Under the pieces are notes generated by a model. The model made no database searches and had not been told where the DNA came from. It saw nothing but the letters and a program-made list of their open reading frames with translations. A stretch of 64,000 nt of DNA from Dillenia suffruticosa. Lineage: Eukaryota > Streptophyta > Magnoliopsida > Dilleniales > Dilleniaceae. A program made the position numbers and the translations under genes. How positions within the stretch are numbered: the stretch's first letter is position 1; each line of letters begins with the position of its first letter. This document shows, piece after piece, positions 12,431-25,453 of this stretch. Location: the NCBI GenBank assembly GCA_033439265.1, contig JAVTVX010000004.1, positions 22,457,701-22,521,700 on the forward strand, written 5' to 3'.

Positions 12431-13542
12431 ATTTGGGCTCTTAATAAAATGAAAAAAAATTATTATTACTTTTTATTTTTTTAATTAATTTTCCCAATTA
12501 TGGAGAGAAAATAAAAAAGAAAAGAAAAAGAGAAATGCAATATTATTGATCTAACTTTATTTATCATGACCTTCAATAAATTATGTTCATTGTAATTTTC
12601 ACTTAATTTCTTTTATAAAGATTTCCCTATGTATTTATCAAAGTATGGTTGTAATTTTCATTTAATTCAATTTTTGCATAATTTTTTAAAAAGAAAATGA
12701 ATATATTATTACTATGAAAAAAGAAAAATAATCTTTATTTTCCGAATAACTCTACTAATCCAGTGGTTGGGCTATGATCATATGGGAACTTGTTTATTTA
12801 TTTAATTAATGTTTTCATTTTTGTTTAGTGGTAAGGGGATTATGAGATTTGTCTCAATATTTCCTATTTTATTTTATTAGTGATATTCAATTAAAAAAAA
12901 AGTTTTAGTTGAAAGTGTAGAATTTTATAAATAAAATTTAATAATTTTTAAAAATAATCATTACATTAAAAGATTTTATGAAATGTTTACATCTTTTAAT
13001 TAAATTAGTTTTAAAATTTTCAAAACAATTTTAACCCAAGTACAATTACTATTTTTTTATTGGTACCACAGAGCATCAAGACTCATACTTTAACTAATTT
13101 AATTTGAGACACGATTAGATCCCTTTTCGAAAAAAAAAAAAAACTTTCCCGACATAATTCATAATATTTTTCTATCAATTCAGTTCATGTACAATTACAG
13201 TGATTTAGCCTTTTGTTACATGCTTGAAGAGCAATTATGTGAATTAAATAGTTGCAGAATGGGGTAAAAGGTGTTTCTTTGGTGTGCCCAAACTTGGAGG
13301 GAGAATAATTGTCCCTCCATTAGGACAATTCTAGCTTGATTGAAACGATTGCCTTTCTTAGATGCTAAGCAAAATATGCTTGTGCAACATAAGAGAAGAA
13401 GACAACCAAAATTGAGATATTGGTGAATGTAACACGAAGCACTGAAATACAATTAGAAAATGGCAAAACAAGAGAAAAAGCTTATGGATAGAAATTTCCA
13501 AAATCAAAGAAGAAGACAAGATGAAAATAACGTTTTATTTCT

Positions 13543-13575
<33 letters not shown>

Positions 13576-15830
13576 ATGTTGGGATTTAAATCCATTAAGA
13601 AATTTCATACCAAATTAAGGAGACAGTCTAGTAGTATAAATCTCTATCTCCCAATATGGTATAAATCTCTATCCCCCAATTTAATGATTTCAGATTCAAA
13701 TTTTTATATAAAAAAAAACAAACAAACAATCGAAGTAAACAGATCTCCTTTGATAATTTCCTTTAGGTGTCCTGAGTCAATTACAACGCTCTAAAAATTT
13801 TGAATTGAGAGTAGCCTTTTAAATTTTTATGTTCTTTCTAAAAATCTCTTATTAATGGAATGTTAGGGATGGAAGAAGACATAGGGGACCACAACACAAT
13901 TGTGTTATCTTGTCATATATATATATTTTTTTTAATGTAAATCCATCATCAAGATATGGATTATCCTTTAGATTTCTACACATAAGGGAAGCATATTATT
14001 AGATACTCTAGAGTTCAAAATTAATCAAAATTTAGTAGGACTCATCTTATATGATAATCTAAATATATAATTATTTTACTTATTATCCCAATATTGTATT
14101 AAATGATCCAACATATAAATTATCTGTATCCAGTACATAAAACTTGACTAAATTCGGTTCGAATAAGATTAATCTCTTAAGGAATAAAACTTTTCCGACG
14201 ACTATTTTTACCATATACAAGATTTTAATTCAAGATTTTATTTAAAAAATATCGATATTCAACCTTTAGACAAACTTGATGTTGATATTAATGTTTTATT
14301 TCATGTAACGTTTCAATGAAAATTTTTCAATTATTTATATAAAAAAAGTTTCAATTATTTTCAATTTTTTTAAATACCCTTCTCTACTCCATTTAAATCG
14401 TTTAGATTAAAAATAAAAAAAATATTTATATCAAATTAGATTTTATTATTAATTTAATTTAATTTAAATTCAAATTTTCTAATTATTAAATAATTAAACA
14501 AAGGAGACTGAAACGTTCACCCTTTTGATGCCTAACCACATAAGGGAATTAAACAAACGAGATTACATGATTTTGTTTCTGATACCACATAGGGGAAAAA
14601 AAATTAAAAACCTAGGTTTTAATATAATATTTAATTAATTCTTCAAATTTAGAATCTTAATTTTTTTTTACCTCGACACTATTGCCAACATTAAATAAAT
14701 TGCTCTTCACTATAAATTAAATTTTCAAAATTTTCCATGATTTATTTTAAATCTTTCGCTTGAAGCCTATTTTCGGAAATCTTAACTTCTCTAAATTTGA
14801 TTTGATCTATCATTGTTTTGTTTTATTTTATTTATAATATTCTCTTAATTAAGTGATTTTTCTTTTAAAAAATATAGAATTTTGTAAATACTATACTAAT
14901 AAATTATTTTGTGTTTTTTTTAATACATAGGAGAGATTCGAACTCAAGACGTTTAACAAAAAGGGAATAATGTCAATGGAGTTATAATTTATTGATTTGA
15001 AGAGAAAACATTAGATTAATTAGATTTTTTTTCCCAATTAAGACTAATTAAATCCTATTCTATTCCCATACAATGGTGGCAAAATCAATGAAGCTTCAAA
15101 CATGGTATTTAATACTAAAAAAGTTAGAAAATTAGAAGCCCCCATGCAATTTCTCAATAAAGCATTGTGCAAGTGAAAAGAACTTTCAGCCCACCTGCAG
15201 TTTGGCTCTATTTTGTAATATACAAAATTTTAAATTAGGGTTTGAATTATTCCTATAAGTAGAATTGAATATAGGTAATGACCAATTATTTTTTAAACAC
15301 CATTAAACAAATATTTTGAATTTGAGAATTCAAAATCTTCGTCGAGTAGAGTTTGTATCTACAATTAAATATAATTATTATTTTTTTTTACAATACAAGT
15401 TAAATATATAGTAACAACAATCTCACCCTTAATCTTAAATTTTGAAGTCAGTTATTTGAGGTCAATATAGGAAAAATGAAATTTTCTATTCGAACTCTCA
15501 TGGTATCATGATGTTGACAAAATTTTTGTATTGGTTGTGATTCCATCGTAACTCTGCCAGTTTATTCGGATTTGGATCGACTGTTTTAAAAAAAAATGTT
15601 AAACGAAAAAATTAAATATTTTAATTTTATGATATTTGTATACCTAATTTTATACAATCAGCCATGAAATGACTAAAATATAGGGCTATTCCTTTGGAAG
15701 GCGGCCACAAACAGGGACTCAAAAGCAAGAGCACACTGGTTTTGGTTGCCCTCTTGAGTGATTAAAGACCTCAACTTTTATCCAAAAAAATTCCAAGAAA
15801 CACTGTAATATAACTGGCACTGCCAAACAA
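12431..15830. other. Intergenic DNA between the DUF761 remnant and copy 3
   Basis: AT-rich with no recognised gene. It contains an (AT)n at 13549-13575 and, at about 13620-13720, a SINE-like 3' end similar to one near 60005-60076. Confidence 0.55.
13549..13575. repeat. (AT)n microsatellite
   Basis: About 13 uninterrupted TA/AT units. Confidence 0.9.
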
Positions 15831-15934
15831 TCTATGCACCTAAAGGTGACTCTAACACACTCCTACCTCGAAGCAAAGCAAACTTCTGTCCTCCACATGA
15901 CCCATTTTACTTCCTTCCTTCCTCTCCCTTCGCC

Positions 15935-15940
15935 TATAAA
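15935..15940 (+). promoter_or_regulatory. TATA box of the second intact DUF761 gene
   Basis: TATAAA lies 109 bp before the ATG, in a C- and T-rich context like that of the copy at 8405. Confidence 0.6.
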
Positions 15941-16048
15941 TTCAACCCACCTCGCCCTCTCCTCTTTCCAAGCCAATTTCCTCTTTCATCTCTCTCTCTC
16001 ACATCCTAAAAGAACTGAACTTTCCCTCTCTTTCTCTCGTGTCAAAAA

Positions 16049-16648
16049 ATGGAACAAAACTTGCCGATTATAGCCAAGAAAATATGGAACCTAGTAAGGG
16101 TTGCATACTACATGGTGAGGAAGGGATTATCAAAGAGGAAGATCTTGGTTGATCTAAACATGATGATGAAACGTGGCAAGATCGCAGGCAGTAAGGCAAT
16201 TCACAGCCTCATGTTCCACCACCACCATAACTCTTCCTCCTCCCCCTCACGTGACCAGCACTTGCCATTCTCACTTTCACAGGAGTACGAGTTCAGCTGC
16301 AGCAACAGCCCAGCACTGCCTTTCTCTCTCACCAAGCGCAGCAAGAACCACAGCTTCCTCTCACGTGCCGCTCACTTGCCATCTCACGACGAGGCCATTG
16401 CCGTTAACATGGTCCTTGAGATGTTGAGCAACAGTGATATGGCAGCTGACGTGTCTTCATCCAACATGCCATCCCCGTATCTACCCGGGTTCGGGAGGAG
16501 CCCCGTGGTCCGACCGCTCCAAATAACCGACTCTCCTTTTCCGATTCAAAACACGGACGATGATGAGACCCGTCAAATTAACAAGGCTGCCGAAGACTTC
16601 ATAACCCGATTTTACAATGATTTGAAGAGACAAAACCGAATGAATTAA
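16049..16648 (+). CDS. DUF761-family protein, copy 3 (second intact copy)
   Basis: Intronless, 199 aa. It has the same architecture as the gene at 8491. The N-terminal block is LPIIAKKIWNLVRVAYYMVR followed by KRKILVDLNMMMKRGKIAGS. A low-complexity HHHHNSSSSP segment comes next, then a FGRSPVVRPLQITDSPFP block, and the C-terminal box is INKAAEDFITRFYNDLKRQN. This copy is closer to the general family consensus in its N-terminal block (W, KRK, RGKIAG), so it may be nearer the ancestral form. The overlapping ORFs at 15834, 16173 (+) and 16481 (-) are shadows. The function is unknown; stress- or elicitor-responsive expression is reported for some family members, but nothing in this sequence shows it. 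Confidence 0.85.
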   Translation: MEQNLPIIAKKIWNLVRVAYYMVRKGLSKRKILVDLNMMMKRGKIAGSKAIHSLMFHHHHNSSSSPSRDQHLPFSLSQEYEFSCSNSPALPFSLTKRSKNHSFLSRAAHLPSHDEAIAVNMVLEMLSNSDMAADVSSSNMPSPYLPGFGRSPVVRPLQITDSPFPIQNTDDDETRQINKAAEDFITRFYNDLKRQNRMN

Positions 16649-18778
16649 GTCGGGTCGGGTGGGGTTGGGTCCGGTCAATGTTATTATATATATATATTTT
16701 TTCAACTTTCTTTCCTTAGGGAATTGTTGAATAAATGTGTTTGGCACGTAATTGTAACATCCTACCAATTTAGTTATTTTTTTCCTAAAGAGATTGTAAT
16801 ATTTGAGAGCATTATGGTAAAAAAAAAAAAAAACCTCTTAGACTTTTTTTTATGATTTCTTATAAATATATTATTCATCATTTCTAACCGGTGGAATTTT
16901 CTTGATATTAGGATATATTATTACACAAAAATTTTTGTAACAATTAATCATTAGGCATCACATCCATGTAATATATCAATTTCATCGATCCTTAATTGGT
17001 CCCATGATTGAATAATGATATTTCTTAAATAAGATATCAAGTTCACGTCTTCTGTATAAGAAAATAAACATTAGAAAAGTTTTATCATTTAAAAATCTAA
17101 CCTGATTCGAACTAGATTTCAGAGGAATCAAGTGTTTATTAAATATATGTGATTTATTAAAAAAAATTAATTGCATATTAAGTTTTGAATTATATCCTTT
17201 ATTTGAAGCTTGATGTGAATCCACTACGTGAGATATAGTTAATCTCTGGGTTTGTTGTCTTGAACATCGTTTTCTTTTTCCTTTTCTTTTTCACTTCTTT
17301 GCTTATGTCTCATCAGCCTTTTCTCTTTCCTATTTCGGGTGTTTTATATCTGGAGCTGTAATGAGTTTACCTAAAAGATTATGTGGGTGAGTGGGTACTT
17401 GAGTGGTACCTCTTTTTTGAAGGCAATTGCTTTCGCTCTCTTTTTCTCCAACTTTATTTCATGTGTTCTATGTTTTATTATTATTTCTAAGCATTATTAT
17501 ATTATTGAAGTATCCTTCTTGGTAGGTGACTTTGGTCGTCATTTGCTAAGTCAAGCTGTAATAAACAATTGTTGAATCAACTATTTTACTTCCTAGTTAA
17601 GGAGGTGTGATTATAATTTATGAATTTAAATAGTGGTTTGATGAGTTTACTTTACCAACCAAATATATGGGGTTTCGGCTCACACCCAACGCCGCCCCCC
17701 TTTTCGGTCTTAGAAGCCCTCTTTACAGCCTGTGGTCCTGTGGTCCAAAGTATGTACATTAACTATAGGTTAGAATTAACAATATACGATTGATCTAGCC
17801 AATAAAGATACTGATCTCTTAATCAAATCTTACGTTCAAAACTTAGGAAAAAATAAAAAAAAAATAACTAAATTGGTAAAGATATCGATTGGTCTAGCTC
17901 AAAAAAAAAAAAAAAAAAAAACCTATAAGCTAGAGTTCATCTTGTGGCATTCGAGGTTTAAGCCATGTGATATAAGAAATATGTATTTTAAGGATCCCTT
18001 GTTTGTGACAACTTAGGAGAAGGGTTTTAACATGTGTAATCTAATCTTAATTGAAGACAACATTATTACATTATTATCGGGTTTTTGTTAATTTTGAATT
18101 TAATGTGGTGTTCGGTAAAGTAAAGGTGGAGTAGAGAAGAAAGGTTAAGATATTTGGAAAAAAAAAATAATAATATTGATTAAAAAGAAATTTAGTTTTT
18201 ATTGAAAATTTTGATTTTATTAATTTGCTACAAAATTTACACTTACTCGATGAATATTAACAGCGATGTTAAGACAAAATGGAGATTAAGCAGAGGAAAG
18301 TATATAATATAAGAGTTACATTAGGACTTCTAACGCCGCATGGAACAATCGATAATTGATAAGTTAACCTATTTATACCATTTTTAGAAAGAAACATCAA
18401 GAAATTAGATTGTTTCTAATATATAAGAGAGGTTATTTGTTGCGGATAAAATTTATAATTCTTCTCCGTTTAAAAAAGTTGTGTCGGCCCTCGCATTTGA
18501 GATAGCTACCTTGGACTTAAGACATCATATTATCTGAGAATGCGAAGATCTAATTCGTCGTATCTTGGTACATCAGATACCTCGGTGCATCAAGTGACAT
18601 CTGTCCGTAGAGAAGAAAATAATTGTGTTGATATTCTCAAGAAATTACGTGCGTCAGTTCCTCCTGATTTTCATGAGTTTTGTATCTTTCCTCATGGGAC
18701 ATATCACTGCTTGAAATTTGATATTTAGAGTACGATTTCTATTAAAAGTGAATTCTTTCTTACACCCATTTGTCAAAT
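16649..18778. other. Gene-poor intergenic DNA
   Basis: No supported gene. A short ORF at 18540-18728 (62 aa, + strand) has mixed composition but no family features. An A run lies at about 17900-17920. Confidence 0.55.
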
Positions 18779-18791
18779 GAAAGTTATTTTT

Positions 18792-18990
18792 CACTTACAT
18801 TTAATTACTCAGTTGATTCAGAAATTGACGTTTCTTAATTATAGTCGGGAGTTCAATTCTCTATTAAAATAAAAAAATCAGTATTAGAAAACCTGTTTTC
18901 TCAATTGGGTCTTACAAGCGATCGATCTAGATTAATCGAGACAAAATCTTAAATACTAAGTTTGTGACCTAACTATAATAATAAAAAAAA
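18792..18990 (+). mobile_element. tRNA-derived SINE, family A, copy 3
   Basis: Same body as copies 1 and 2, with a box-B-like GGGAGTTCAATTCTC and an A-rich tail. A perfect 13-bp target duplication GAAAGTTATTTTT flanks it at 18779-18791 and 18991-19003. Confidence 0.85.
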
Positions 18991-19575
18991 GAAAGTTATT
19001 TTTTTAATTTTCTCAATTAAAATATTTCTAAATTTTGTTTCGATTTGAAATAGCTACAGCAATTCTATCAAATTTTAGCATTACACATATAATTGTCATT
19101 TAATTATTTTTTCTTCTTTAAATTGATCAAAAATTTTCTGTAAATTGTCGAGGGAGAAAGATTTACTTCGAGGTATACTTATTAAGAGCTTAATCTTGTT
19201 TATGGATGACTTAATCTTGTTTGTGTTCCCATCATAATCACATGTTTAAGCATAAAGTCATTAATTAATATAATAATAATGGGGGTAGGGGAAGGCACAC
19301 TTGCCATTAAAGATCCGTTGCTTGCAAGTCTAAATCAACTTTTATGGTAATGGAAGCAATCGAGAAGAGACATGGGGCTCCCCATAATGGAAAGCCAAAG
19401 GTTTAGGTGCAGGAGAGTGAGAGCTCCACGTGTGCAACATGCATGCTCCACGTGCCAGCTCTACAGTGTCCAAATTATTGTTCTTGATTTTGATTTGCGA
19501 AACCGCAGCCTTTTCTCTCCTATTTTTTATTTTTCTTTCTGTGTCGTTCCTTCTCTCTACAGCTCAATAAATTAA

Positions 19576-19580
<5 letters not shown>

Positions 19581-19628
<48 letters not shown>
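19581..19628 (+). repeat. (CT)24 microsatellite
   Basis: Uninterrupted CT dinucleotides. Confidence 0.95.
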
Positions 19629-19631
<3 letters not shown>

Positions 19632-22600
19632 ATGTCTCTTGATAAATTCTGGTTACTGTCACATTTTAATATTTTTTCTCTTTCTTTTACTCTTTTAACT
19701 CCATGGAAAGAGAAGAAAATCAAAGAATAAAATTCAATCCTGAATTACACTGTTTCAAAAATCAAAATAATGTTGAAATTTGATTCTCAACTTATTATTT
19801 TAGTAGCATTAATTGAATAATTACGTGGGACATGTAAACTCCATCAAAATTCATTTGCAAATTACTTATATTTAATAATTTAATTTCTTGTAGAGTTAGA
19901 ATTGAACTCCCTAATTTCTTATTTTTTATTTCCTTTATTTTTACAAAATATTGTTTCGCACCCATTTTTGTTTTCTTGGTTTTGTTTTCGTGCAGCCCAG
20001 TTCATAAGCATGTACGATTTACGTGTGTGTGTGTGTGTGTGTGAGGGCACCAAAAATCAACCCATGCTGATTTCTGTCATTAAGGATGGTAATGTTGTTA
20101 TTCTTATTTTGAGTATGTTTGATTTGATTTATAATTTAGCCAAAATTACTTTTTAAGTAAAAAATAAGAAGTGAAAAATGGTTTCTTTTGATGAATTACA
20201 AGTAAACCAAACAATTTAAAATAAGTCCAAAATTTTTTTTTGCTCATTAAATTATCACTTTAGATGCTCTTTGATTCGACAAATACTTGAACTACTTACT
20301 TTTAAATTAACTTATAAATTAAAAAGTTAATTATAAGTTGGTAATCAAATCAAACATGCTTTTAATGATTTCTTTACTACATTGTTTTTTGTTTTTTTGT
20401 TTTAATTTTTTTCTACAACTAATATGGTTAAATCTTCAGAAAACCCATTTGTGAGACAAGAAAAATATCTGCACTTACTTTAACACCCCCCCCCCCACAA
20501 AAGTAAAAAAGAAAAAAAACCCCACATGTTATTGCTGATTTGAGACATGGAAATCTCTCTAGGGGTCTAATTGATGCTCTCTTCATTTCACAATGTTGAA
20601 ATAATGGACCCAATTTATTGATACTAACCCTACAAGACAGCTTTCTTTTTCCTTTACTTTCCGTTCTTTTTAGGGTTGATTGATCATCAAACAAAGCAAA
20701 ACTCATTTGAACTTTGTATTTTGGCTTACAGCCGAAGTGCTGTTGAATGATTCCATTTGAATCCTTTTTACTTTGCAAGAGGAAGCAAAAGAGAAAGTAA
20801 AAACTTCCATAAATTTCTCGTGCGTGAGAGCACTGGTCCATCTCTCACACTATAGTTTTGTACTTAAAAGAAGAAAATTATGAGCACAAGTACTCAAAAT
20901 TCATGTAGTGGAGAAAAGAAAGGGAAAAAAGCTATTACCTTTGATTTATGAAGTCCAGCCAGGCACCACCTTACAGCAAGGCCTACATAAGGCCATGCGC
21001 CATCAGTAAACTTAACTTGTGAAATTAGATTTTGTCAATATAGCACACTTATAGGTTGATTAGTCTGCATTTTGTAAATTTGTTAGTGTTATAGCTGTCT
21101 TCTCTCACCTACACCTGGTTAGTGACTGATATTTTTTAAGTAAGAGTTTGAGTTCGACTCTTGTGTATTGAAAAAATAGGTGCTGGGTTCGAATCTTGTG
21201 TATAGAAAAAACAAGTGTTGGGAGATCTTTACACATTAAGATTCGAATCATATTTAATTGAATTCAACATAATTATTGGATATATTGTTTTTACTAAAAA
21301 AAAAGATTATAAAATAATATCTTGCTATAGTGGCCAAAGTTGAAATTAGAATTGAACTTTCCAATTTAGAACCAATCCCGTTTTAACTTGCAAAGCACAA
21401 CCTAAAAAATTTTCATGCATGGAACTGGTTCATTTTTCTTGTAGTAAAGTTTTATGCTTGGAGGAGAAAATGTTGTATCATTAGTATTCATAATTCATGT
21501 AGTGGGCAAAAAGGAAAACAACTACTACTACTTTGCAGGTCTTTGAAATGTAGTAAGATCCCAAGATCCCACCACTGTCTTTAAGAGACCATGCGTGCAC
21601 TTTCTCTTACTTTACTATAAATATACCCTGGTTGTTAAATGGTTGCACATGAATCATGTGTGAAAGAAGAACAAGTCTCCCTCTATAAGGCACCATATAT
21701 ATAAAGTTCTAACTAGGGAGAGCTTCATGTTGCTTGAGTTAATTAGGGCATGAAGGTATTATGCACCAAATATAAACCTGGGACTTCTTTTTGCATTTAG
21801 TTTATAGTTGGTCCGATAACTGAATATTCGTACTCTTAAATAAAGTTTTTGATTTAAATTTTGTAAATGAAGAAAATAAACATTTAAAAAATTATGTTTT
21901 TTAAAGATTTATATTGATTCAAATCAAATTTAATTAAATTTAACGTAATTAATAAATTTTTGTGATTTTAAAAAGAGGGTAAAAATTTAAGCTAATTTGT
22001 TCTTTAGGTGCCTACATTGGTCTAAGATTCTGTACTAGATTCTACGAATATTCTATGTTGCAAAACAGTAGTTTAACCAAAATTGAATGTCTCAACAGCT
22101 GTCCTCCAGTGTTGTTCAAGGTGCCCTAGGGGCGTGCAACGTTTGATTCTAAAACTGTGAGCTCTCCATTTACAAAAGGGCTGCTTGAATTTGGGGAAAA
22201 AAGCTTCCAAAAGAACACACTTGAAAGTTCAAAGAAAGTCCAATTCTTCCCTGTGAGGGTTTCAACCAATCCCCCACTAAGAACAACAAGTTGGAGCCTT
22301 ATAAAGTATGTTTGATTTCATGTTCTTTTAATTAAATATTAAATATAAAGTTCATAAAGAAATGCCATTTTTTCTCTAAAGATTACACTTGCTCTTGCTT
22401 TTAATGATAAACATATATCACCAATAAACTATAACTCAACTCGCATCGTCTCCCATTCCGTTATATCTCCCCTTTCGTTATAAATATTTCGAGTTTGAGT
22501 TTTTTTTATGTATTGAAAAAATGATAAATATACACCAATAAACATAAATAAGATCATTTTATGTAGGGAAATTTGTGCTATTTGACATTTTATATTGACA

Positions 22601-22817
22601 AAGTACGGACAGGATATGATGGGGAGTACACCATAAGTACCAAAAAGGGAGTTTTGGTATAAATAAACGTGGATTAGATTTGTGTTATAAGTGATAATAA
22701 CCCTACAGAAAGGGTGCAAGAATGAATGAATAAACAAATAAACCCTGAAGAAAGATATTTTAGATCTAAGAGATAAGTACGTAGAAAAGCAATCCTTTTG
22801 TTTAAGGTTTTATTCTG

Positions 22818-22819
<2 letters not shown>

Positions 22820-22872
<53 letters not shown>

Positions 22873-22878
22873 GTATGT
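22820..22878. repeat. (AT)20 followed by (GTAT)n
   Basis: A compound microsatellite: about 40 bp of AT, then four to five GTAT units. Confidence 0.95.
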
Positions 22879-23782
22879 TTATTGAATCAAAGTGAAAGAG
22901 CCTATATTGCTTATGCATCAGGGGTTTCATAATATTGCAAACAAATATTGAATCAAGTTTACGAGTACAACTTTATATGAAGAATTTTTTCAATCTCTCC
23001 CTGCTTATATCAGTATATATCTAACAATTCATGATATAGACCGTATCATTATAATATTTTTGAATACATTATAGTCATGGTTAGTAGCTCAATTTTTCTT
23101 TTGGTATTAATCAACCGTCGTTCAAGTTATTTGATTAATCTGGTTCGAGTATTATGGAATTTAAATTAAAGATCGACTTTCTTAACATCTGTTTTTACAT
23201 TTCTAAAACTCATATCTAAGATATTAGTTCATGGAGTTTAGTGCTCCGTCATTAAAATCGTAATACGATGGTGTTAGTAGACGATTTTTAAGTCACACAT
23301 AAATTTCATATTTGAATCTTTGTACTCCTCAATTTTCACACATAAATTTCATATTTGAATCTTTGTGCTCCTCAATTTTCCACAATCATTCGACAAATGT
23401 TACATGTTATTTTTGTCTTTATAATATAAAATAATACATGCATGTATATATTATGGTGTAAAATGTGCCACATTTTGCAACCCACGTAGTGAAGCATTTA
23501 TGAATAAGCAGGATCTTAATTATTTTGATCATGGCACTTGACACAATGATTATAAACAATTGGAGTAATGGTAAATTAGTAATCATGTAGCACAATGATT
23601 GATTTACACAAATGTGTGGGATCACGAAAGTTTTGTAAATTGACCTAAATTAAGTCTATTGAGAGTAATTAACTTATGGGCTAAAGGGACCCTATTGGTA
23701 TATTCTATGGTCACATTTGGAGATCGTTGAGAAATATGGAAAAGAATGGTTTGGAAAGGACTCTTGAGGAGGGAGAGAGAGG

Positions 23783-23784
<2 letters not shown>

Positions 23785-23820
<36 letters not shown>
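23785..23820. repeat. (GA)18 microsatellite
   Basis: GA repeat preceded by imperfect GA-rich DNA from about 23768. Confidence 0.9.
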
Positions 23821-23822
<2 letters not shown>

Positions 23823-24147
23823 TTGCTCAATTATTGAATGGAAACTCATGCAGCAATGATTGGAGGGTAACATTATTTGAATTGAAAATTTGAATATTTG
23901 GCATGATACAATTATTTTAAATGAAAAAAAATAAAGAAAAAAATTATATGACATGCTCATTATTGAGATTCAATATCTAAAAGAATTATCCTACATTATT
24001 AAATTTTCAGTTCGATATACGAATACTAGGAACTAAAATAATAAAATTAATCTTTAAACAAAAAAATTCACCGATTATAAGCTAATCAAAAATATATTAT
24101 TATTAAAATTTTATTTTATTCAAATCACAATTTTCAGCAATGGAAGA

Positions 24148-24180
<33 letters not shown>

Positions 24181-24454
24181 ACCCACCACCGACAACAGTG
24201 GATTAACAATGATGTTTGTGGCTGTTATAAACTTTTCAAGAATCAGTAATGGAGGATATGCATAGCCCACTGGTTAACATTATTGAACCCTTTATTACTT
24301 AGAAACATTTGGCAATCTTTTATGCAATAATTGATCAAACAAGAAGCCGAGATTAGTCCACACCTTTATGTGCATGTGAGAAATATTTTTACATTTCTCT
24401 CTTGCACTATATTGTCCCATGTACTTTATCTCATTACTAAAGAATCCAATGAGA

Positions 24455-24501
24455 TGAGTGCGTTGATGGTTCATCAAACCACTTTGCCTCACAACCAAAC
24501 A

Positions 24502-24543
<42 letters not shown>

Positions 24544-24626
24544 TTAGACCAACGGTTTCTGGAGTGTGAGTGCATTGATGGTACATCAAACCACTTTGCC
24601 TCGCAACCAAACAGACTCTCTCTCTC
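24455..24626. repeat. Tandem duplication around a CT microsatellite
   Basis: A segment of about 53 bp plus CT repeat (24455-24540) is repeated at 24567-24626 with few differences (shared CATCAAACCACTTTGCCTC and CAACCAAACAGA before CT runs). The first copy has about 18 CT units, the second about six. Confidence 0.85.
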
Positions 24627-25171
24627 TTATACTATAACACCGACATTCAAACTTATATTCTAATTAATCTGATTTGAGTACCTATAAAAACCATCTTTAG
24701 GGGATAACTCTCCCAATATAATTTTTTTCATTCATAAATTTTGAATTTGAAATTTAACTAAAAAATTTAATACAATATCTTATTAAATCAAATGTCTAAT
24801 GGGGTCTCTGCCTTTATTTTACTAATTTGAAGCCAAATGGTGCATATACCAACAGTGGGTACCTTCCCTTTAAGTTTTGTTCGGACACCGGAAGGAACTT
24901 TAGGGCTTTAGCAACCACTTTAGCAATCCATTTACATTATGTGGTGTTATTTACTTAATATTCAAAGCTAAAAGGTTTTGAGCCTTTTATTGCGCATAAT
25001 AAAAATCCACTAACATATGTTCACTGGGGCAATTGGATTATTTGTTTTTTGTAATCTAAATATCTGCAAAAAGAAGTGGTGGGAGAAAAATGTGGTACAA
25101 AATAACATTTTTTTTAAGGTTTATAATGGATTGAAAGGCATATTTGATGCTTCATGGATAAAAGACTCTAT

Positions 25172-25359
25172 GAGGGTGAAACTTGGCGTAACGGTAGAAT
25201 TGCTCATTTGATCACCTCGAGATCACGGGTTTGAGACGTGAAAATAGTATCTTTGCAAAAAATACAAGAGTAATGTTGCGTATATATATATATCCACATT
25301 CTCTCTACCCTACCCTCGCACTAAGTCGGGGAATATTTTATGCACCGGATAACCCCTTT
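25172..25359 (+). mobile_element. Au-type SINE with perfect target-site duplication
   Basis: The head GGCGTAACGGTAGAATTGCTC (21 bp, box A) and GATCACGGGTTTGAGACGTG (box B region) match the plant Au-SINE plan, as does the tail region with TGCACCGGATAACC and a final TTT. The same 18 bases, ATGGATAAAAGACTCTAT, lie on both sides (25154-25171 and 25360-25377). An exact long duplication suggests a rather recent insertion. Confidence 0.9.
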
Positions 25360-25453
25360 ATGGATAAAAGACTCTATACACATTATGGGTATTGTGGAAT
25401 TGTATAGTGATAGGATTTTTCGACTACTAAAATAGCTAGCTTTGGATCAAAAT

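Larger units (their letters stand above)
19004..25153. other. Gene-poor region with microsatellites
   Basis: No gene is supported. The 137-aa minus-strand ORF at 20428-20841 looks fortuitous. Two diverged direct copies of about 100 bp lie at about 20855-20990 and 21440-21600 (shared AATTCATGTAGTGG and GACCATGCG/GGCCATGCG). SINE-like fragments lie at about 21120-21310, 21800-21960 and 23100-23260. Confidence 0.5.

Noticed and set aside
16173-16427. 84-aa ORF inside the second intact DUF761 gene
   Set aside because: A +1-type shadow frame of a clearly conserved gene.
20428-20841. 137-aa minus-strand ORF
   Set aside because: No recognisable domain, it includes translated poly-G and A/T runs, and no promoter or splice context is seen.
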